Of a stretch of 64,000 nucleotides of DNA, positions 25,024-34,852 are shown in pieces; within the stretch, counting starts at the first letter, position 1, and each line of letters begins with the position of its first letter. Source of the DNA: an uncultured Bacteroidales bacterium. Its GTDB lineage: Bacteria > Bacteroidota > Bacteroidia > Bacteroidales > P3. The notes below the pieces were generated by a model. That model was given only the letters and a program-made list of their open reading frames with translations, had not been told where the DNA came from and did no database searches. Made by a program: the position numbers and the translations under genes. The stretch lies in NCBI GenBank assembly GCA_937884485.1, contig CALGCG010000024.1, positions 31,198 through 95,197 on the forward strand, in the 5' to 3' direction.

Positions 25024-25053
25024 GCTCCTTTGTCCTGTGTCCAAGCGCTTGCC
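25024..25053 (+). repeat. Palindromic repeat copy just upstream of the transposase start
   Basis: GCTCCTTTGTCCTGTG followed by CCAAGCGCTTGCC. It lies 23 bp before the transposase start codon, in the 97-bp gap behind the GT8 gene. This is the only copy of the GCTCCTTTG family seen outside a coding region. Confidence 0.72.
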
Positions 25054-25098
25054 TGTCAGAGGAGGGCATAGCGTCCCCTGCAGGTGTCGGGGTTATTC

Positions 25099-25968
25099 TT
25101 AGTGGGAAAGGATCTTCCTCGCTTTGCGCACCAGCTTCTTGTATTCAAGTAATGCTGCAGTTGTGTTGCGTTTGTGAATCAGTTTCAGGGTCGCGAGGTG
25201 CAGGTCCTGTTTGAGTACCGACAGGGGCGACCACTGTTGCATCCAGGGTTTTGTCTCTCCGATAAAATGGAGTATTGCCACTGACTTGGGGGCATCGATT
25301 TGGTCGTTGTATACATATCCCAGATGCGATTCATAATAATGTGCATAGTTTGCAAAAACGCCGTATTTCTCGCCAAGGTGCAGCTCGTGCCGTTCAGGCC
25401 ATTCTTCATAGTATGCTTGCAGAATGTCTTGGTCTCCGCACCATTTTTTTCGGTCGTAGACTTCTGGAATGATGGATGAAAACTTCTGTGACAGACCCTT
25501 CTCAGGGACAATGACCATCAGTCCCGAGTTTAAATCTATCCAGTGTTCGTTACCGGGGTATTCTTTCCCTGCCACTACGGCAGACATGTGCGGTTTCTCG
25601 AAGAGATGGTCGAGGTTTTGGAGAACATACATGTCTGCATCTATTATATATACTATTTTGTCGAACTGCGTCTGCTCGAAAACCAGGAGTTTGTCGAAGG
25701 TATGGTTGAAGCGGAGTTCTCCCTGGTGTTTATTGTTGTCTATAAGTTGTTGCGGAAGATTGACGGAATTGGAGTATTCAATGATTTGTATTCCGTTGTC
25801 TTTTAATTTGGAACACAGCGCGTCTTCGCTCCTGACCAGGTCGGAAGGGAGCATGACATAAAGAGGGATGCTTGTGCCGGTTTGCCGAAGGCTGATATGC
25901 AATGCCATGACTCCTGGCAGGTATTTCTTGTTTGTGGCGATGGTGATATATGCGCGGTGTAGACTCAT
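25099..25968 (-). CDS. Glycosyltransferase family 8
   Basis: 289 aa. AYITIATNKKYLPGVMALHISL is the GT8 N-terminus. FDKIVYIIDADMYVLQNL supplies the DXD site, LNSGLMVIVPE is the conserved acceptor block, and ILHFIGETKPWMQQW is the HxxGxxKPW motif of glycogenin/LgtC-like retaining transferases. It uses a UDP-sugar (glucose or galactose in known members) with Mn2+. Composition is slightly AT-richer than its neighbours. It is the last gene before the transposase on the minus strand. Confidence 0.92.
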   Translation of the reverse strand: MSLHRAYITIATNKKYLPGVMALHISLRQTGTSIPLYVMLPSDLVRSEDALCSKLKDNGIQIIEYSNSVNLPQQLIDNNKHQGELRFNHTFDKLLVFEQTQFDKIVYIIDADMYVLQNLDHLFEKPHMSAVVAGKEYPGNEHWIDLNSGLMVIVPEKGLSQKFSSIIPEVYDRKKWCGDQDILQAYYEEWPERHELHLGEKYGVFANYAHYYESHLGYVYNDQIDAPKSVAILHFIGETKPWMQQWSPLSVLKQDLHLATLKLIHKRNTTAALLEYKKLVRKARKILSH

Positions 25969-26015
25969 CTAATGAAAATAATGCAATGTTATGATGTGCT
26001 GTTTTGTTTTGTCCT

Positions 26016-26726
26016 TCAGGGTTGTCGCAGTTCTATGCGAGGTAGCAGCAGGGGTTTTGCCCCCTGACGCACGGTGCCTCCCCAGGCACAGAGGGCGGTG
26101 CGGAAGGATTGTTGCTTGACAAGGGTGAGGGTGTCGGCATTGTAGGCTCCGTGGGGATAGGAGAAATGGTGGACGTCATGGCCGAGGAGGGTCTCCAGTT
26201 CCTGACGGGAGTGTGCAATCTCTTTCTGCTGGTCGTCGAGTGAAAGGGTGTCGAGACGGGGGTGGCTGATGGTGTGGGCACCGATGGTGCAGAGGGGGTC
26301 GGCATCCAGCATTTTGAGAGATTCGGTGTTGATTCCCAGTTTCTCGCCCGGGTACCACCACATGGGGAGGCGGTTGTCGATGAAGCCGGTGGTGACATAG
26401 ACGGCGAAGGGGACTTCGAGGCGTTTCAGCAGGGGATAGGCGATGTCGTAGTTGTCCTGGTAGCCGTCGTCGAAGGTGAGGCAGACAAAGAGGGAGGAAT
26501 TGAAAAGTGGAAATTGGAAATTGAAAATTGGGAGTTCGTCTATTTTGATGAAGGTGTAGCCCTTATGGCGATAGTCCAGTATGGTTTGTTCGAGGAAGTC
26601 GGGGGTGACCTCCAGCCCGCGCTGCGAGGGGTTGTCGCTGCGCTGCTCCACCACGCGGTGCAACATCAGGATATCCCCCAGCATGGGGTGGGTGAGGTTG
26701 TGGAGTTTGCGGCGGAGGTCAATCAT
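26016..26726 (-). CDS. Polysaccharide deacetylase (CE4/NodB domain) with a low-complexity insert
   Basis: 236 aa. VCLTFDDGYQDNYD is motif 1 (Asp-Asp), GAHTISHPRLDTLS is the metal-binding His-x3-His motif, and FSYPHGAYN is motif 3. LPRIEL close to the C-terminus is usual. Between FIKIDELP and FVCLTFDDG, where relatives have a short link, sits IFNFQFPLFNSSL. It is encoded by repetitive DNA (GAAATTGGAAATTGAAAATT-like, 26498-26533). No signal peptide is seen; the family often acts at the cell surface, so the site of action is unclear. The next gene upstream is 158 bp away, across a TIR element. Confidence 0.88.
   Translation of the reverse strand: MIDLRRKLHNLTHPMLGDILMLHRVVEQRSDNPSQRGLEVTPDFLEQTILDYRHKGYTFIKIDELPIFNFQFPLFNSSLFVCLTFDDGYQDNYDIAYPLLKRLEVPFAVYVTTGFIDNRLPMWWYPGEKLGINTESLKMLDADPLCTIGAHTISHPRLDTLSLDDQQKEIAHSRQELETLLGHDVHHFSYPHGAYNADTLTLVKQQSFRTALCAWGGTVRQGAKPLLLPRIELRQP
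26498..26533. repeat. Short AAATTGG/AAATTGA tandem repeat inside the deacetylase gene
   Basis: Four to five heptamer-like units (GGAAATT, GAAAATT) encode FNFQFPLFN in frame. A similar CTCAATTTTCAATTAGAG stretch occurs in frame in the macroglobulin gene near 47083. Confidence 0.7.
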
Positions 26727-26777
26727 ATTGTGTTTTTGCGCTCAATCAGAGTATTTATTTCAATTAGATTGTTTTTT

Positions 26778-26876
26778 CTCAATCAGATTTTATAAGATTA
26801 TAAAAGATGGTTACTATTGCTGACAGGTTGTAAAAAATAGATTTTTTCTTTTTAAATCTTTTACAATCTGATTGAG
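26778..26876. mobile_element. 99-bp gene-less element with terminal inverted repeats (MITE-like)
   Basis: The left end CTCAATCAGATTTTATAAGA and the right end, read inwards as CTCAATCAGATTGTAAAAGA, match at about 26 of 30 positions. The same ends bound the GxxExxY cassette at 27914-28367. There is no ORF inside; the centre is AT-rich. No clear target-site duplication is visible. An extra CTCAATCAGA lies at 26741-26750, perhaps from an older insertion. Confidence 0.72.
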
Positions 26877-26884
26877 ATTTTATA

Positions 26885-27898
26885 TTATTTTCTTTTGAAC
26901 AGCAGGCATTTGGCTATCACTTTGCGGCGGTTTTTCTTTGGCAGGGTGGGGTAGAGGCCGCTGGCGAGGAGTCGGATGAGGGCGAGGGGGGTGTACTGAG
27001 TGGGAAAGTATCTGTGTTCCACATAGTCCAAGGCGCCATAGGCGATATGGAATTTGAATTTGCGGCGCAGGGCATCGTCGGAGTAGTTACCGGCGGTGTT
27101 GCGGTCGACGAGCAGTTGGGCGAAGGCCTTGAAGTTGATGATGTCTTCCTTGGAATTGATTGTGCATGGGACGAAGACCGCGATGAAGTAGTGTTTTTCT
27201 TCGTCGGTGAAGTTGGGGTTGAGCCATTGCAGCATCTTGAGTCGCACCTCGTTGCTTTTCACTATCTGGGCTTCGCGTCGCGAGGTGGAGATCTGGGTGG
27301 CGTGGGTGCGGTAGTGGAAGAGGGTGCGCTGGACGTTGTAGACCTGCGTGACACGGTAGACGTTGGCCCACATCATGTAGTCCTCGGCCGGGAAGGCATC
27401 GGTGCTGTAGCGCAGGTGGTTGTCAGCCATGACGGTGCGGCGGAACACCGGCACGATGACCGTGCATCCGAAGAGCATCTGGGCTTTGGAGTCCTCGTGG
27501 CGCTCGGGGAAGCGTACCAGCGAGGTCTTGGTGCCGAAGAACTGGAATCCGAAGCTGCAGACGCCCACCTCGGGATGGCTGTCGAGGACACGTATGCCGG
27601 TCTCCAGCCAGTCGGGTTCGGCGATGTCGTCTCCATCCATACGGGCCACCAGCTCGGTGTCGATGATGTCGAGGCCTCGGTTGAGGTTATCTGCCAATCC
27701 CACATTATTTGGGAAGGCGGCGATGCGTATGCGTGGGTCATCGATGGCGCGGACGCGGTCGAGGGTGTCGTCGGTCGAGGCGTCGTCGACCACCAGCAGC
27801 TCGAAGTCGCGGTAGGACTGACGGAGGACGCTGTGGATGGCTTCCTCGACCCAGGGGGCTACATTATATGTCGGCATGAGCACGGTTACTCTCGGCAT
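26885..27898 (-). CDS. Glycosyltransferase family 2
   Basis: 337 aa. VTVLMPTYNVAPWVEEAIHS, ELLVVDDASTDDTLDRV, FPNNVGLADNLNRGL and LVARMDGDDIAEPDW make the GT-A donor site with its DXD (DGDD). FPAEDYMMWANVYR is the acceptor ED motif. It is cytosolic and adds one sugar of the repeat unit. TIR-type elements abut the gene on both sides: the 99-bp element ends 8 bp after its stop, and the GxxExxY cassette's left TIR begins 15 bp before its start. Confidence 0.9.
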   Translation of the reverse strand: MPRVTVLMPTYNVAPWVEEAIHSVLRQSYRDFELLVVDDASTDDTLDRVRAIDDPRIRIAAFPNNVGLADNLNRGLDIIDTELVARMDGDDIAEPDWLETGIRVLDSHPEVGVCSFGFQFFGTKTSLVRFPERHEDSKAQMLFGCTVIVPVFRRTVMADNHLRYSTDAFPAEDYMMWANVYRVTQVYNVQRTLFHYRTHATQISTSRREAQIVKSNEVRLKMLQWLNPNFTDEEKHYFIAVFVPCTINSKEDIINFKAFAQLLVDRNTAGNYSDDALRRKFKFHIAYGALDYVEHRYFPTQYTPLALIRLLASGLYPTLPKKNRRKVIAKCLLFKRK

Positions 27899-27913
27899 AT
27901 CCTTGTCTTATAT

Positions 27914-28367
27914 CTCAATCAGATTTTAAAAGATTATAAAAGAATTATTTGTGGTAGTTGACGTTTATGATTCTGTTTATCTCATGACCGATGCGGAGAC
28001 TTTCACTATTGAAATTGATGAGATATCCGATGGGTTTATTGGCTAGTTTGAGATATGTCTGCAACTGCTTGAAGTGTACTTTTTCTATTGAGGATACTGA
28101 TTTTAGTTCGAGGATAACTTCATTTTCCACCAAAATATCTATTCGGAACCCGATTCCAAGATTGTCGCCATCATATATTACTTCCAACGGGACCTCCTCT
28201 TCGGCTAGCAGGCACGCATTGTCCAATTCGATCATTAAAGCCTTTTGGTATACAGATTCCAGCAATCCGGGTCCAAGTTTGGAATGAACCTTCAACGCAC
28301 ATCCAATGATTGTATAGGTTAATTCGTTGTCCATGATTCTTTTGAAATCTTTTAAAATCTGATTGAG
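27914..28367 (-). mobile_element. 454-bp cassette: terminal inverted repeats around a single GxxExxY gene
   Basis: Ends of 32 bp, CTCAATCAGATTTTAAAAGA at the start and the same sequence on the opposite strand at the finish, match at 30 of 32 positions. The left repeat runs 27914-27945 and the right 28336-28367. The stop codon of the enclosed gene begins at the inner end of the left repeat, and its start codon is 1 bp inside the right repeat, so the element is essentially repeat-ORF-repeat. The 99-bp element at 26778 has the same ends. No target-site duplication is apparent. Confidence 0.78.
27945..28334 (-). CDS. GxxExxY family protein (PD-(D/E)XK nuclease-like)
   Basis: 129 aa. LGPGLLESVYQKAL carries the naming motif (Gly23, Glu26, Tyr29). 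GFRIDILVENEVILELKSV gives Asp66 and Glu76-x-Lys78, the arrangement of a PD-(D/E)XK nuclease core. The family is widespread, of unknown function, and usually found as a lone small gene. Here it is the sole content of an inverted-repeat-bounded cassette set between two glycosyltransferase genes and has no visible link to sugar metabolism. Ribosome binding would have to use the AAAAGAAT sequence of the repeat itself. Confidence 0.88.
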   Translation of the reverse strand: MDNELTYTIIGCALKVHSKLGPGLLESVYQKALMIELDNACLLAEEEVPLEVIYDGDNLGIGFRIDILVENEVILELKSVSSIEKVHFKQLQTYLKLANKPIGYLINFNSESLRIGHEINRIINVNYHK

Positions 28368-28402
28368 AAAAAATCCGATTGAGAATTAGCTTCTGCGGAG
28401 AA

Positions 28403-29275
28403 TTATTTTCTGGTTGCGCGTAGGAGATTCTTGATGTTCTTTTTGGGGCGGTAGTAGAGCCAGTAGATGGAGCTGTATTTGAGGCCTCGGCGGAGGGTGA
28501 AGCTTATCCGTTGCCATCCGTGCAGGTTGTCGGCGATGGAGTTGTAAAGTTTCCGCTGCAGGTCGGGGTGGGGTGTGAGGGCACGGTTGAAGTCGTCGAA
28601 GTAGCGCAGGCGCATCTCCACCAGCTTCTGTGCAATCTCCTTTTTGCGGGAGAGGGTGAGGGTGTCGTCGCCGACGCCGGTGTAGTAGAGCACTTTGTAT
28701 TTCTTGCCTATGGGGTACTTGAGCCAGATGCGCACCCAGTAGTCGTAGTCCTCGACGAGGAAAAGGGTGGTGTCGTAGTCGCCCACGGTTTCCAGCACCT
28801 CGCGGCGGTACATGAAAGCGTAGCAGACGCAGTTGTAGAGAGGGAGATGCACCTGGGGGTCGGGGTGGTGGACTTCGTAGAGTTGTTCTCCAGTTTTGAG
28901 GCTGAAAGCTGCGTAACAGGCGGTGACGAGGCCTTTGTCGGGGTTGGTATCCAGATAGGCCACGAACTCCTCGAGCATGGTGGGCGCCATGCGGTTGTCG
29001 TGGGAAGTCCAAGTGAGGTATTTGCCTTGGGCCTCGCGGAAACCGCGGTTCAGCGAAGCCGGCAGCTTCAGGTTGTGCTCATTGTTGAAGATACGGATGC
29101 GGCTGTCTTTTTCGGCGTATTGCTGCATGATCTCCAATGAGTTATCCTTGGAGCAGTCGTTGACAATGATGAGTTCCCAGTCGGTGAAAGTCTGAGCGAT
29201 GACGCTGTCGATGGACTGTGCCAGAAAGCCTGCGCCGTTGTAGCAGGGAAGGACGATGGAGACGGTAGGGGTCAT
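28403..29275 (-). CDS. Glycosyltransferase family 2
   Basis: 290 aa from MTPTVSIVLPCYNGAGFLAQ. LIIVNDCSKDNSLE, LPASLNRGFREAQGKYLTW and the Asp-rich donor region are present, although the usual DXD is altered to TSHDNRM. VEDYDYWVRIWLKY is the acceptor-side motif. The C-terminus is basic, suggesting membrane association. The start overlaps the upstream GT2 stop as ATGA (29272-29275), which rules out the longer upstream extension. It is GC-rich, whereas the gene directly upstream is AT-rich, so a recombination joint lies near 29.28 kb. Confidence 0.88.
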   Translation of the reverse strand: MTPTVSIVLPCYNGAGFLAQSIDSVIAQTFTDWELIIVNDCSKDNSLEIMQQYAEKDSRIRIFNNEHNLKLPASLNRGFREAQGKYLTWTSHDNRMAPTMLEEFVAYLDTNPDKGLVTACYAAFSLKTGEQLYEVHHPDPQVHLPLYNCVCYAFMYRREVLETVGDYDTTLFLVEDYDYWVRIWLKYPIGKKYKVLYYTGVGDDTLTLSRKKEIAQKLVEMRLRYFDDFNRALTPHPDLQRKLYNSIADNLHGWQRISFTLRRGLKYSSIYWLYYRPKKNIKNLLRATRK

Positions 29276-30135
29276 CGGAGTCTTCTTTTGATAAGTTGTT
29301 TTCCTAATTTGGGACTCAGACAAACCACAATGAGCGCGACAAGCCATTGGCGTAAGGGAGCGAGTTTGCCACGTTCATTGTATACTTGCAGCAGCAGTCG
29401 GGCATAAACATCTTTCCCTGCGGTTTTTAGCCATAGCTTTCTGTGTTTTCTCAACACATACAGGCCATTTGCCCATATGGTGTCTCTCCGTTGAGAAACT
29501 CGCTCCCCGATATGCTCATAGTAGTTTGTAAGATATTGTTCCACACATCCGTATTTGCCGATCTGCGCAATCCGAATATGGGTATCCCATTCCTGATAGG
29601 AAGGACAGTGTATGTCAAGTGGCCCAATGGCGTTGAGCATTGTTCTTCGAATGCAGGCCGAACTATTGTCCACGTAAGTCTCTCCGGAAAGGATTTGTTT
29701 TAGGATGTCTCCTCGTGTCGGCCACTCGGTGAAGGACTCGGTACCATCATCTTTTATCACATGTATATAGTTGGTGATAACGTCGAGGCTTGGATGTGCT
29801 GTAATATACTTTGATATCTCCTCTAAATAGTTAGGTGTGATTGTATTGTCGGAGTCCAAAAGAAGAATCCACTGACCCTTGGATGCATCTATGCCTGTGT
29901 TCCTTGCACTTTGTGCCCCCGGCCTTGACAGATTGGCAATACATTTAATTCGAGAATCATTCTTGAATAGATTCCGAACGGTGAAAACAGTATTGTCAGT
30001 GGAATGGTCGTCAACCACTATACACTCCCAATCTTTCTCGGTTTGATTGACAACACTCTCGATAGCACGTGTAACGATGGCTGCACGGTTGTGTGTGGGA
30101 ATGACGACGCTAAATGTGGGTATCTTTAACGGCAC
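29272..30135 (-). CDS. Glycosyltransferase family 2
   Basis: 287 aa. FSVVIPTHNRAAIVTRAIES, CIVVDDHSTDNTVFTV, GAQSARNTGIDASKGQWI and LLLDSDNTITPNYLEE (DXD-type DSDN) are the GT-A blocks. SYQEWDTHIRIAQ is the acceptor-side motif. It is AT-rich and belongs to the block reaching up to wzt. It overlaps the upstream gene by 26 bp (30110-30135). Confidence 0.88.
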   Translation of the reverse strand: MPLKIPTFSVVIPTHNRAAIVTRAIESVVNQTEKDWECIVVDDHSTDNTVFTVRNLFKNDSRIKCIANLSRPGAQSARNTGIDASKGQWILLLDSDNTITPNYLEEISKYITAHPSLDVITNYIHVIKDDGTESFTEWPTRGDILKQILSGETYVDNSSACIRRTMLNAIGPLDIHCPSYQEWDTHIRIAQIGKYGCVEQYLTNYYEHIGERVSQRRDTIWANGLYVLRKHRKLWLKTAGKDVYARLLLQVYNERGKLAPLRQWLVALIVVCLSPKLGKQLIKRRLR

Positions 30136-30949
30136 TGATTAAGTCCTTAATTTGAGGGTAGTGATTTATGATATTATGAAACTGTTTGCTGCCTTCGCCT
30201 TTGGAGTTAGTGGTTTGCCACAATCCGGCCTCTTGGGTTTCCGGTATACAAATGATGTTCTCGCAGTGCCCGTCAATTAAGCGAATTGGAGTATTTTGGA
30301 GATGGGCCATGGCCCAAAACCACATATCATCATTGTGCGGGGCAAGTTTCATAAATAATTCTTTATTGGTGGTATCAGAATGGAGAGAATGGGGTGGATA
30401 CAGAACGCCTCCAATTCCTGCTGCATGTTCACATGGGGCAAGAATGGCAGGAGATTTCCGTATGTTGAGTTTTACGATTTCGTTGTTTTTGTCAAACTGA
30501 GGCGAGAAAGCATGATGGCAAAGTATTTCTTCGGGATATTGGATATGGGCCGCGTAAAGCTTTTCAAGCCAGTCTTCTTGGTAAATCACATCATCATCTA
30601 CAGTCACGATGATATCGTCGGGAAAAGTTTGCAATGCCGGAACCAGTTTCGTATACGATCGCACATCATTGCACCAACGGATTTCCAACCCATGTTTTTT
30701 GTATCGAAGCAACTTGTCGGGTAAATCTTTATCTCGATTTGGGAATTTCTCTATTCCCAACCACAATACTACTGCATCCGGTTTCAAATTCTGGCGTAAA
30801 AGAGAGTCGATGGTTTCGGGAACGACTTTGATTCTCCCTGGATATGATGTAAGTGAGACAATTATCCTGGGAGAACGTTTAATGTGCGTGATTCCTTTGT
30901 TGGGGAATACAAAACGGGAAACCTGCTTGTATATAAATTGTCGGATCAT
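30110..30949 (-). CDS. Putative glycosyltransferase (GT-A-like)
   Basis: 279 aa from MIRQFIYKQ. RIIVSLTSYPGRIKVVPETI, VVLWLGIEKFP and the acidic motif IIVTVDDDVIYQEDW form a GT-A-like donor site. The group is common in O-antigen loci and is usually annotated only as glycosyltransferase. APHNDDMWFWAMA resembles the ED acceptor motif of GT2 enzymes. The start at 30949 overlaps the stop of the next gene as ATGA. It is AT-rich, in the 29.3-34.05 kb block. Confidence 0.75.
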   Translation of the reverse strand: MIRQFIYKQVSRFVFPNKGITHIKRSPRIIVSLTSYPGRIKVVPETIDSLLRQNLKPDAVVLWLGIEKFPNRDKDLPDKLLRYKKHGLEIRWCNDVRSYTKLVPALQTFPDDIIVTVDDDVIYQEDWLEKLYAAHIQYPEEILCHHAFSPQFDKNNEIVKLNIRKSPAILAPCEHAAGIGGVLYPPHSLHSDTTNKELFMKLAPHNDDMWFWAMAHLQNTPIRLIDGHCENIICIPETQEAGLWQTTNSKGEGSKQFHNIINHYPQIKDLISAVKDTHI

Positions 30950-31911
30950 CTTTGTACTTTCTTTACAAAACGTGAAATAGTATATTTCACAGAGCGAGTT
31001 ATGTCGTATTTCATTACGCGCCAAGCATTATGCCTGTACAAATGGTGGTAGGTAAGTGGACGTGTAAGAATCTTAACGGGGCCTAGAAAATCATGAAGCA
31101 ATCGATTCCGTTCAGTCATATATTCTAATCGTGCCTTTATTCGAGGATTCCGGTCAATGTCATTCTTGACGTATGCTAATACCATGGAGTTGGGCCAAAC
31201 TTCACATAATGGAGAAAGTTGAATGGATTGTAAAATCTCTCTCTGTTTTATCCCTGCACTGGATGATTGCTTGTGATGCATTCGATAGTGATAAAGTGGC
31301 GTATCTATATAGGCTATAGCATTTCGTTTGGACGCTTCATACTGCAAGTAGTGATCGTGCGAGGGAATAGGTGGGCAATGTAGAGGTATTCTATCCAATA
31401 ATTTTTTCCGTATTGCCATTGATGATCCAAGCACGAAAACTTGAAATAAAGATAATTCAAAGCATAGTCCAGCAGAAAACATTTTTTTGTTCTCCTGTGG
31501 GAAAGATAGGTTCTCAGTCATTCTAAGGCCGTCGAGATGTCCCCCCATGAATTTGGCATCAGAGAAAACCAAGTCAATCTTTGGGTGTGTCATAAGATAT
31601 CGGCTCATGACTTCCACTTTGTTTGTGTACCATACATCGTCCTGGTCAGATAGAAAAATGATGTCGCCTTTGCAAAGTGATAAGGCTTGCATAAAGTTGG
31701 CGCAGACTCCGAGTTGTGTTGGGTTTCTTACCAATTTGATGATTCCAGCATTTTTAGTAGAGATTTGCTGTATAGTTGGAATTGTGTCATCTGTGCTTCC
31801 GTCGTCACATATTATAATCTCTCCTACGGGCTCCGTTTGGAATAAGATGGACTCCAATTGTTCACGGATATATTTCCCGCCATTATATGTGCAAAGGGCA
31901 ACGGATATCAT
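30946..31911 (-). CDS. Glycosyltransferase family 2 (rhamnosyl/alpha-glycosyl type)
   Basis: 321 aa. ISVALCTYNGGKYIREQLES, IIICDDGSTDDTIPTI and IIFLSDQDDVWYTNKVE are the classic blocks of the WbbN/RfbF-type GT2 subgroup; SDQDD is the DXD. PIPSHDHYLQYEASKR is the downstream acceptor block (HD variant). Hydrophobic and basic residues at the C-terminus suggest attachment to the inner membrane. Very AT-rich. Confidence 0.9.
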   Translation of the reverse strand: MISVALCTYNGGKYIREQLESILFQTEPVGEIIICDDGSTDDTIPTIQQISTKNAGIIKLVRNPTQLGVCANFMQALSLCKGDIIFLSDQDDVWYTNKVEVMSRYLMTHPKIDLVFSDAKFMGGHLDGLRMTENLSFPQENKKMFSAGLCFELSLFQVFVLGSSMAIRKKLLDRIPLHCPPIPSHDHYLQYEASKRNAIAYIDTPLYHYRMHHKQSSSAGIKQREILQSIQLSPLCEVWPNSMVLAYVKNDIDRNPRIKARLEYMTERNRLLHDFLGPVKILTRPLTYHHLYRHNAWRVMKYDITRSVKYTISRFVKKVQR

Positions 31912-31918
31912 CTGACTG

Positions 31919-32893
31919 TTATTTTTCTTTCTTTACTCCTCGAATAACACCGCGACGGAAGTAAGGCGGTTCCGGAGTATCGTATAAGTGGAATAACATG
32001 TAGCCGTTAGAGAATTCTGAATAAAAGTCGATGTTATCAAAAAAAGATTTCATCTCTTCTGCGTCATGTTGTTTATGATACGAGGCTACGGACAATTTGG
32101 TGCACTTCTTCTGACTCAACACTCTCTCAGCGGATATCAAGGATTGTAACTCATACCCTTCAATATCCATTTTAACAAAAGCAGAATCGTAATTGACATT
32201 AGACAATAACGTCTCTAGTGAAACAGTCGTATCAGTATCCGTGGCAGAAACAAACTTTTGAATAATGGTTACTTTGTCGCTGTATGGCGCAAATGTCTGT
32301 CTAAGCGGTTTTATCCAGTCAGGATCACTTTCCACAATCACCACATGGGATGCTTTCTCAATCTGGTCCAAGGCAAATAAACCTTCTGCTGCACCAATAT
32401 CAAAAACGACGTCACCATCAGCCACTTTAATCCGGGGCGACTGGTATTGATGAGGAACGCCATCAAAGTCATCTGTGCCTAAAAGCCTTTCTGTTTGGAT
32501 ATAATTTTTGTACATGCCAAGTGCTACCTCTGGCATCTGGTTTGTCTTAAAATATAGCTTTTTGTTTTGATGGACTACATATGGTAATTGAACTTCTTGG
32601 TCAAATCCGTATTCAATGTTTTCCGGCATGGGAACCGGCTGGTATGGAAAATTACAATAATTTCCGTAATGCTGAATATAATTCAGTTCTTTTTGGTATG
32701 ATTTGGCTTCCTCTTGATGGCGCCCATAATAATCCAGCAGATGGAGATAATGGTATTTCGTGGTCATTCTTTGGTCTAACATGTTTTCAAGTCGGGCGAT
32801 TCTGTCCGTATTTTCATTTATTCGCCTTTTAATATTTGTGGTAAAGAACGACCGTAAATTGACCAATAATTTTTTTATAGTGGAATCTCTCAT
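31919..32893 (-). CDS. FkbM family methyltransferase
   Basis: 324 aa; the C-terminal part holds an S-adenosylmethionine-dependent Rossmann domain. VVFDIGAAEGLFAL is the SAM-binding motif, HVVIVESDPDWIKPL the post-motif acidic strand, and SAFVKMDIEGYELQSL the FkbM signature. The N-terminal 130 residues are less conserved, with a predicted coiled stretch (RINENTDRIARLENML). It lies in the same AT-rich block as the Wzt C-terminal domain. An O-methyl group placed on the non-reducing end is a known stop-and-export signal in Wzt-type systems, so a capping role is plausible but inferred. Confidence 0.87.
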   Translation of the reverse strand: MRDSTIKKLLVNLRSFFTTNIKRRINENTDRIARLENMLDQRMTTKYHYLHLLDYYGRHQEEAKSYQKELNYIQHYGNYCNFPYQPVPMPENIEYGFDQEVQLPYVVHQNKKLYFKTNQMPEVALGMYKNYIQTERLLGTDDFDGVPHQYQSPRIKVADGDVVFDIGAAEGLFALDQIEKASHVVIVESDPDWIKPLRQTFAPYSDKVTIIQKFVSATDTDTTVSLETLLSNVNYDSAFVKMDIEGYELQSLISAERVLSQKKCTKLSVASYHKQHDAEEMKSFFDNIDFYSEFSNGYMLFHLYDTPEPPYFRRGVIRGVKKEK

Positions 32894-33502
32894 AAATACT
32901 TCGTGTTCTATTTGTTGCTGTATTTGTCTATGAAACCATGTATGTCAGAGTTGCATATTAAATGTGATGCGTCATTTATTTGTTTCTCGTCCCAATTCCA
33001 CCAGCCAATTTCAAGTAATGCTGCTATGGTTTTTTCGTCAAAACGTTTTTTCACCATTCTTCCTGGATTTCCGACGACAATTGCGTATGGCGCCACATCT
33101 TTTGTGACGACAGTCTTGGCGCCTATTACAGCCCCGTCACCTATGTGAACACCCGATAGAATAGTGGCTCCGTGCCCAATCCATACGTCATTACCAATCC
33201 AGATATCCCCTTTTGTCGCGGGGTGTCCTTTAATAGGAGAAGCTTTAGGGAAAGGCTTGGAAAGTACATTAAAGGGGTATGAGCTTACCCAATCCGTTCG
33301 GTGGTTTCCGCCAAGCAATATGGTGACATCGGAAGCAATGGAACAAAACTTTCCAATGTGAAGATTGGTACTGTCATCCCATTGGACAACATTGGGACAT
33401 CCATATGTGTACTCTCCTATTTCAAAGTTTGCTCCAGTTAGCCGATCTTTGGTATATATAGAACTTTGATTAGGAGTGTCCTTAAGGAAGTTCAACTTCT
33501 TT

Positions 33503-34729
<1,227 letters not shown>

Positions 34730-34852
34730 GTTGTGTTACTGTTGGCTTTGTATATCGGAGTGTCTATGGTGTTGTCCCATTGTTACTATGGTGTCAGGTA
34801 AAGTTTGAGCAGTGCTTGAGTAAATGGTGAGTAAAACCTAAAGGCTTATGGG

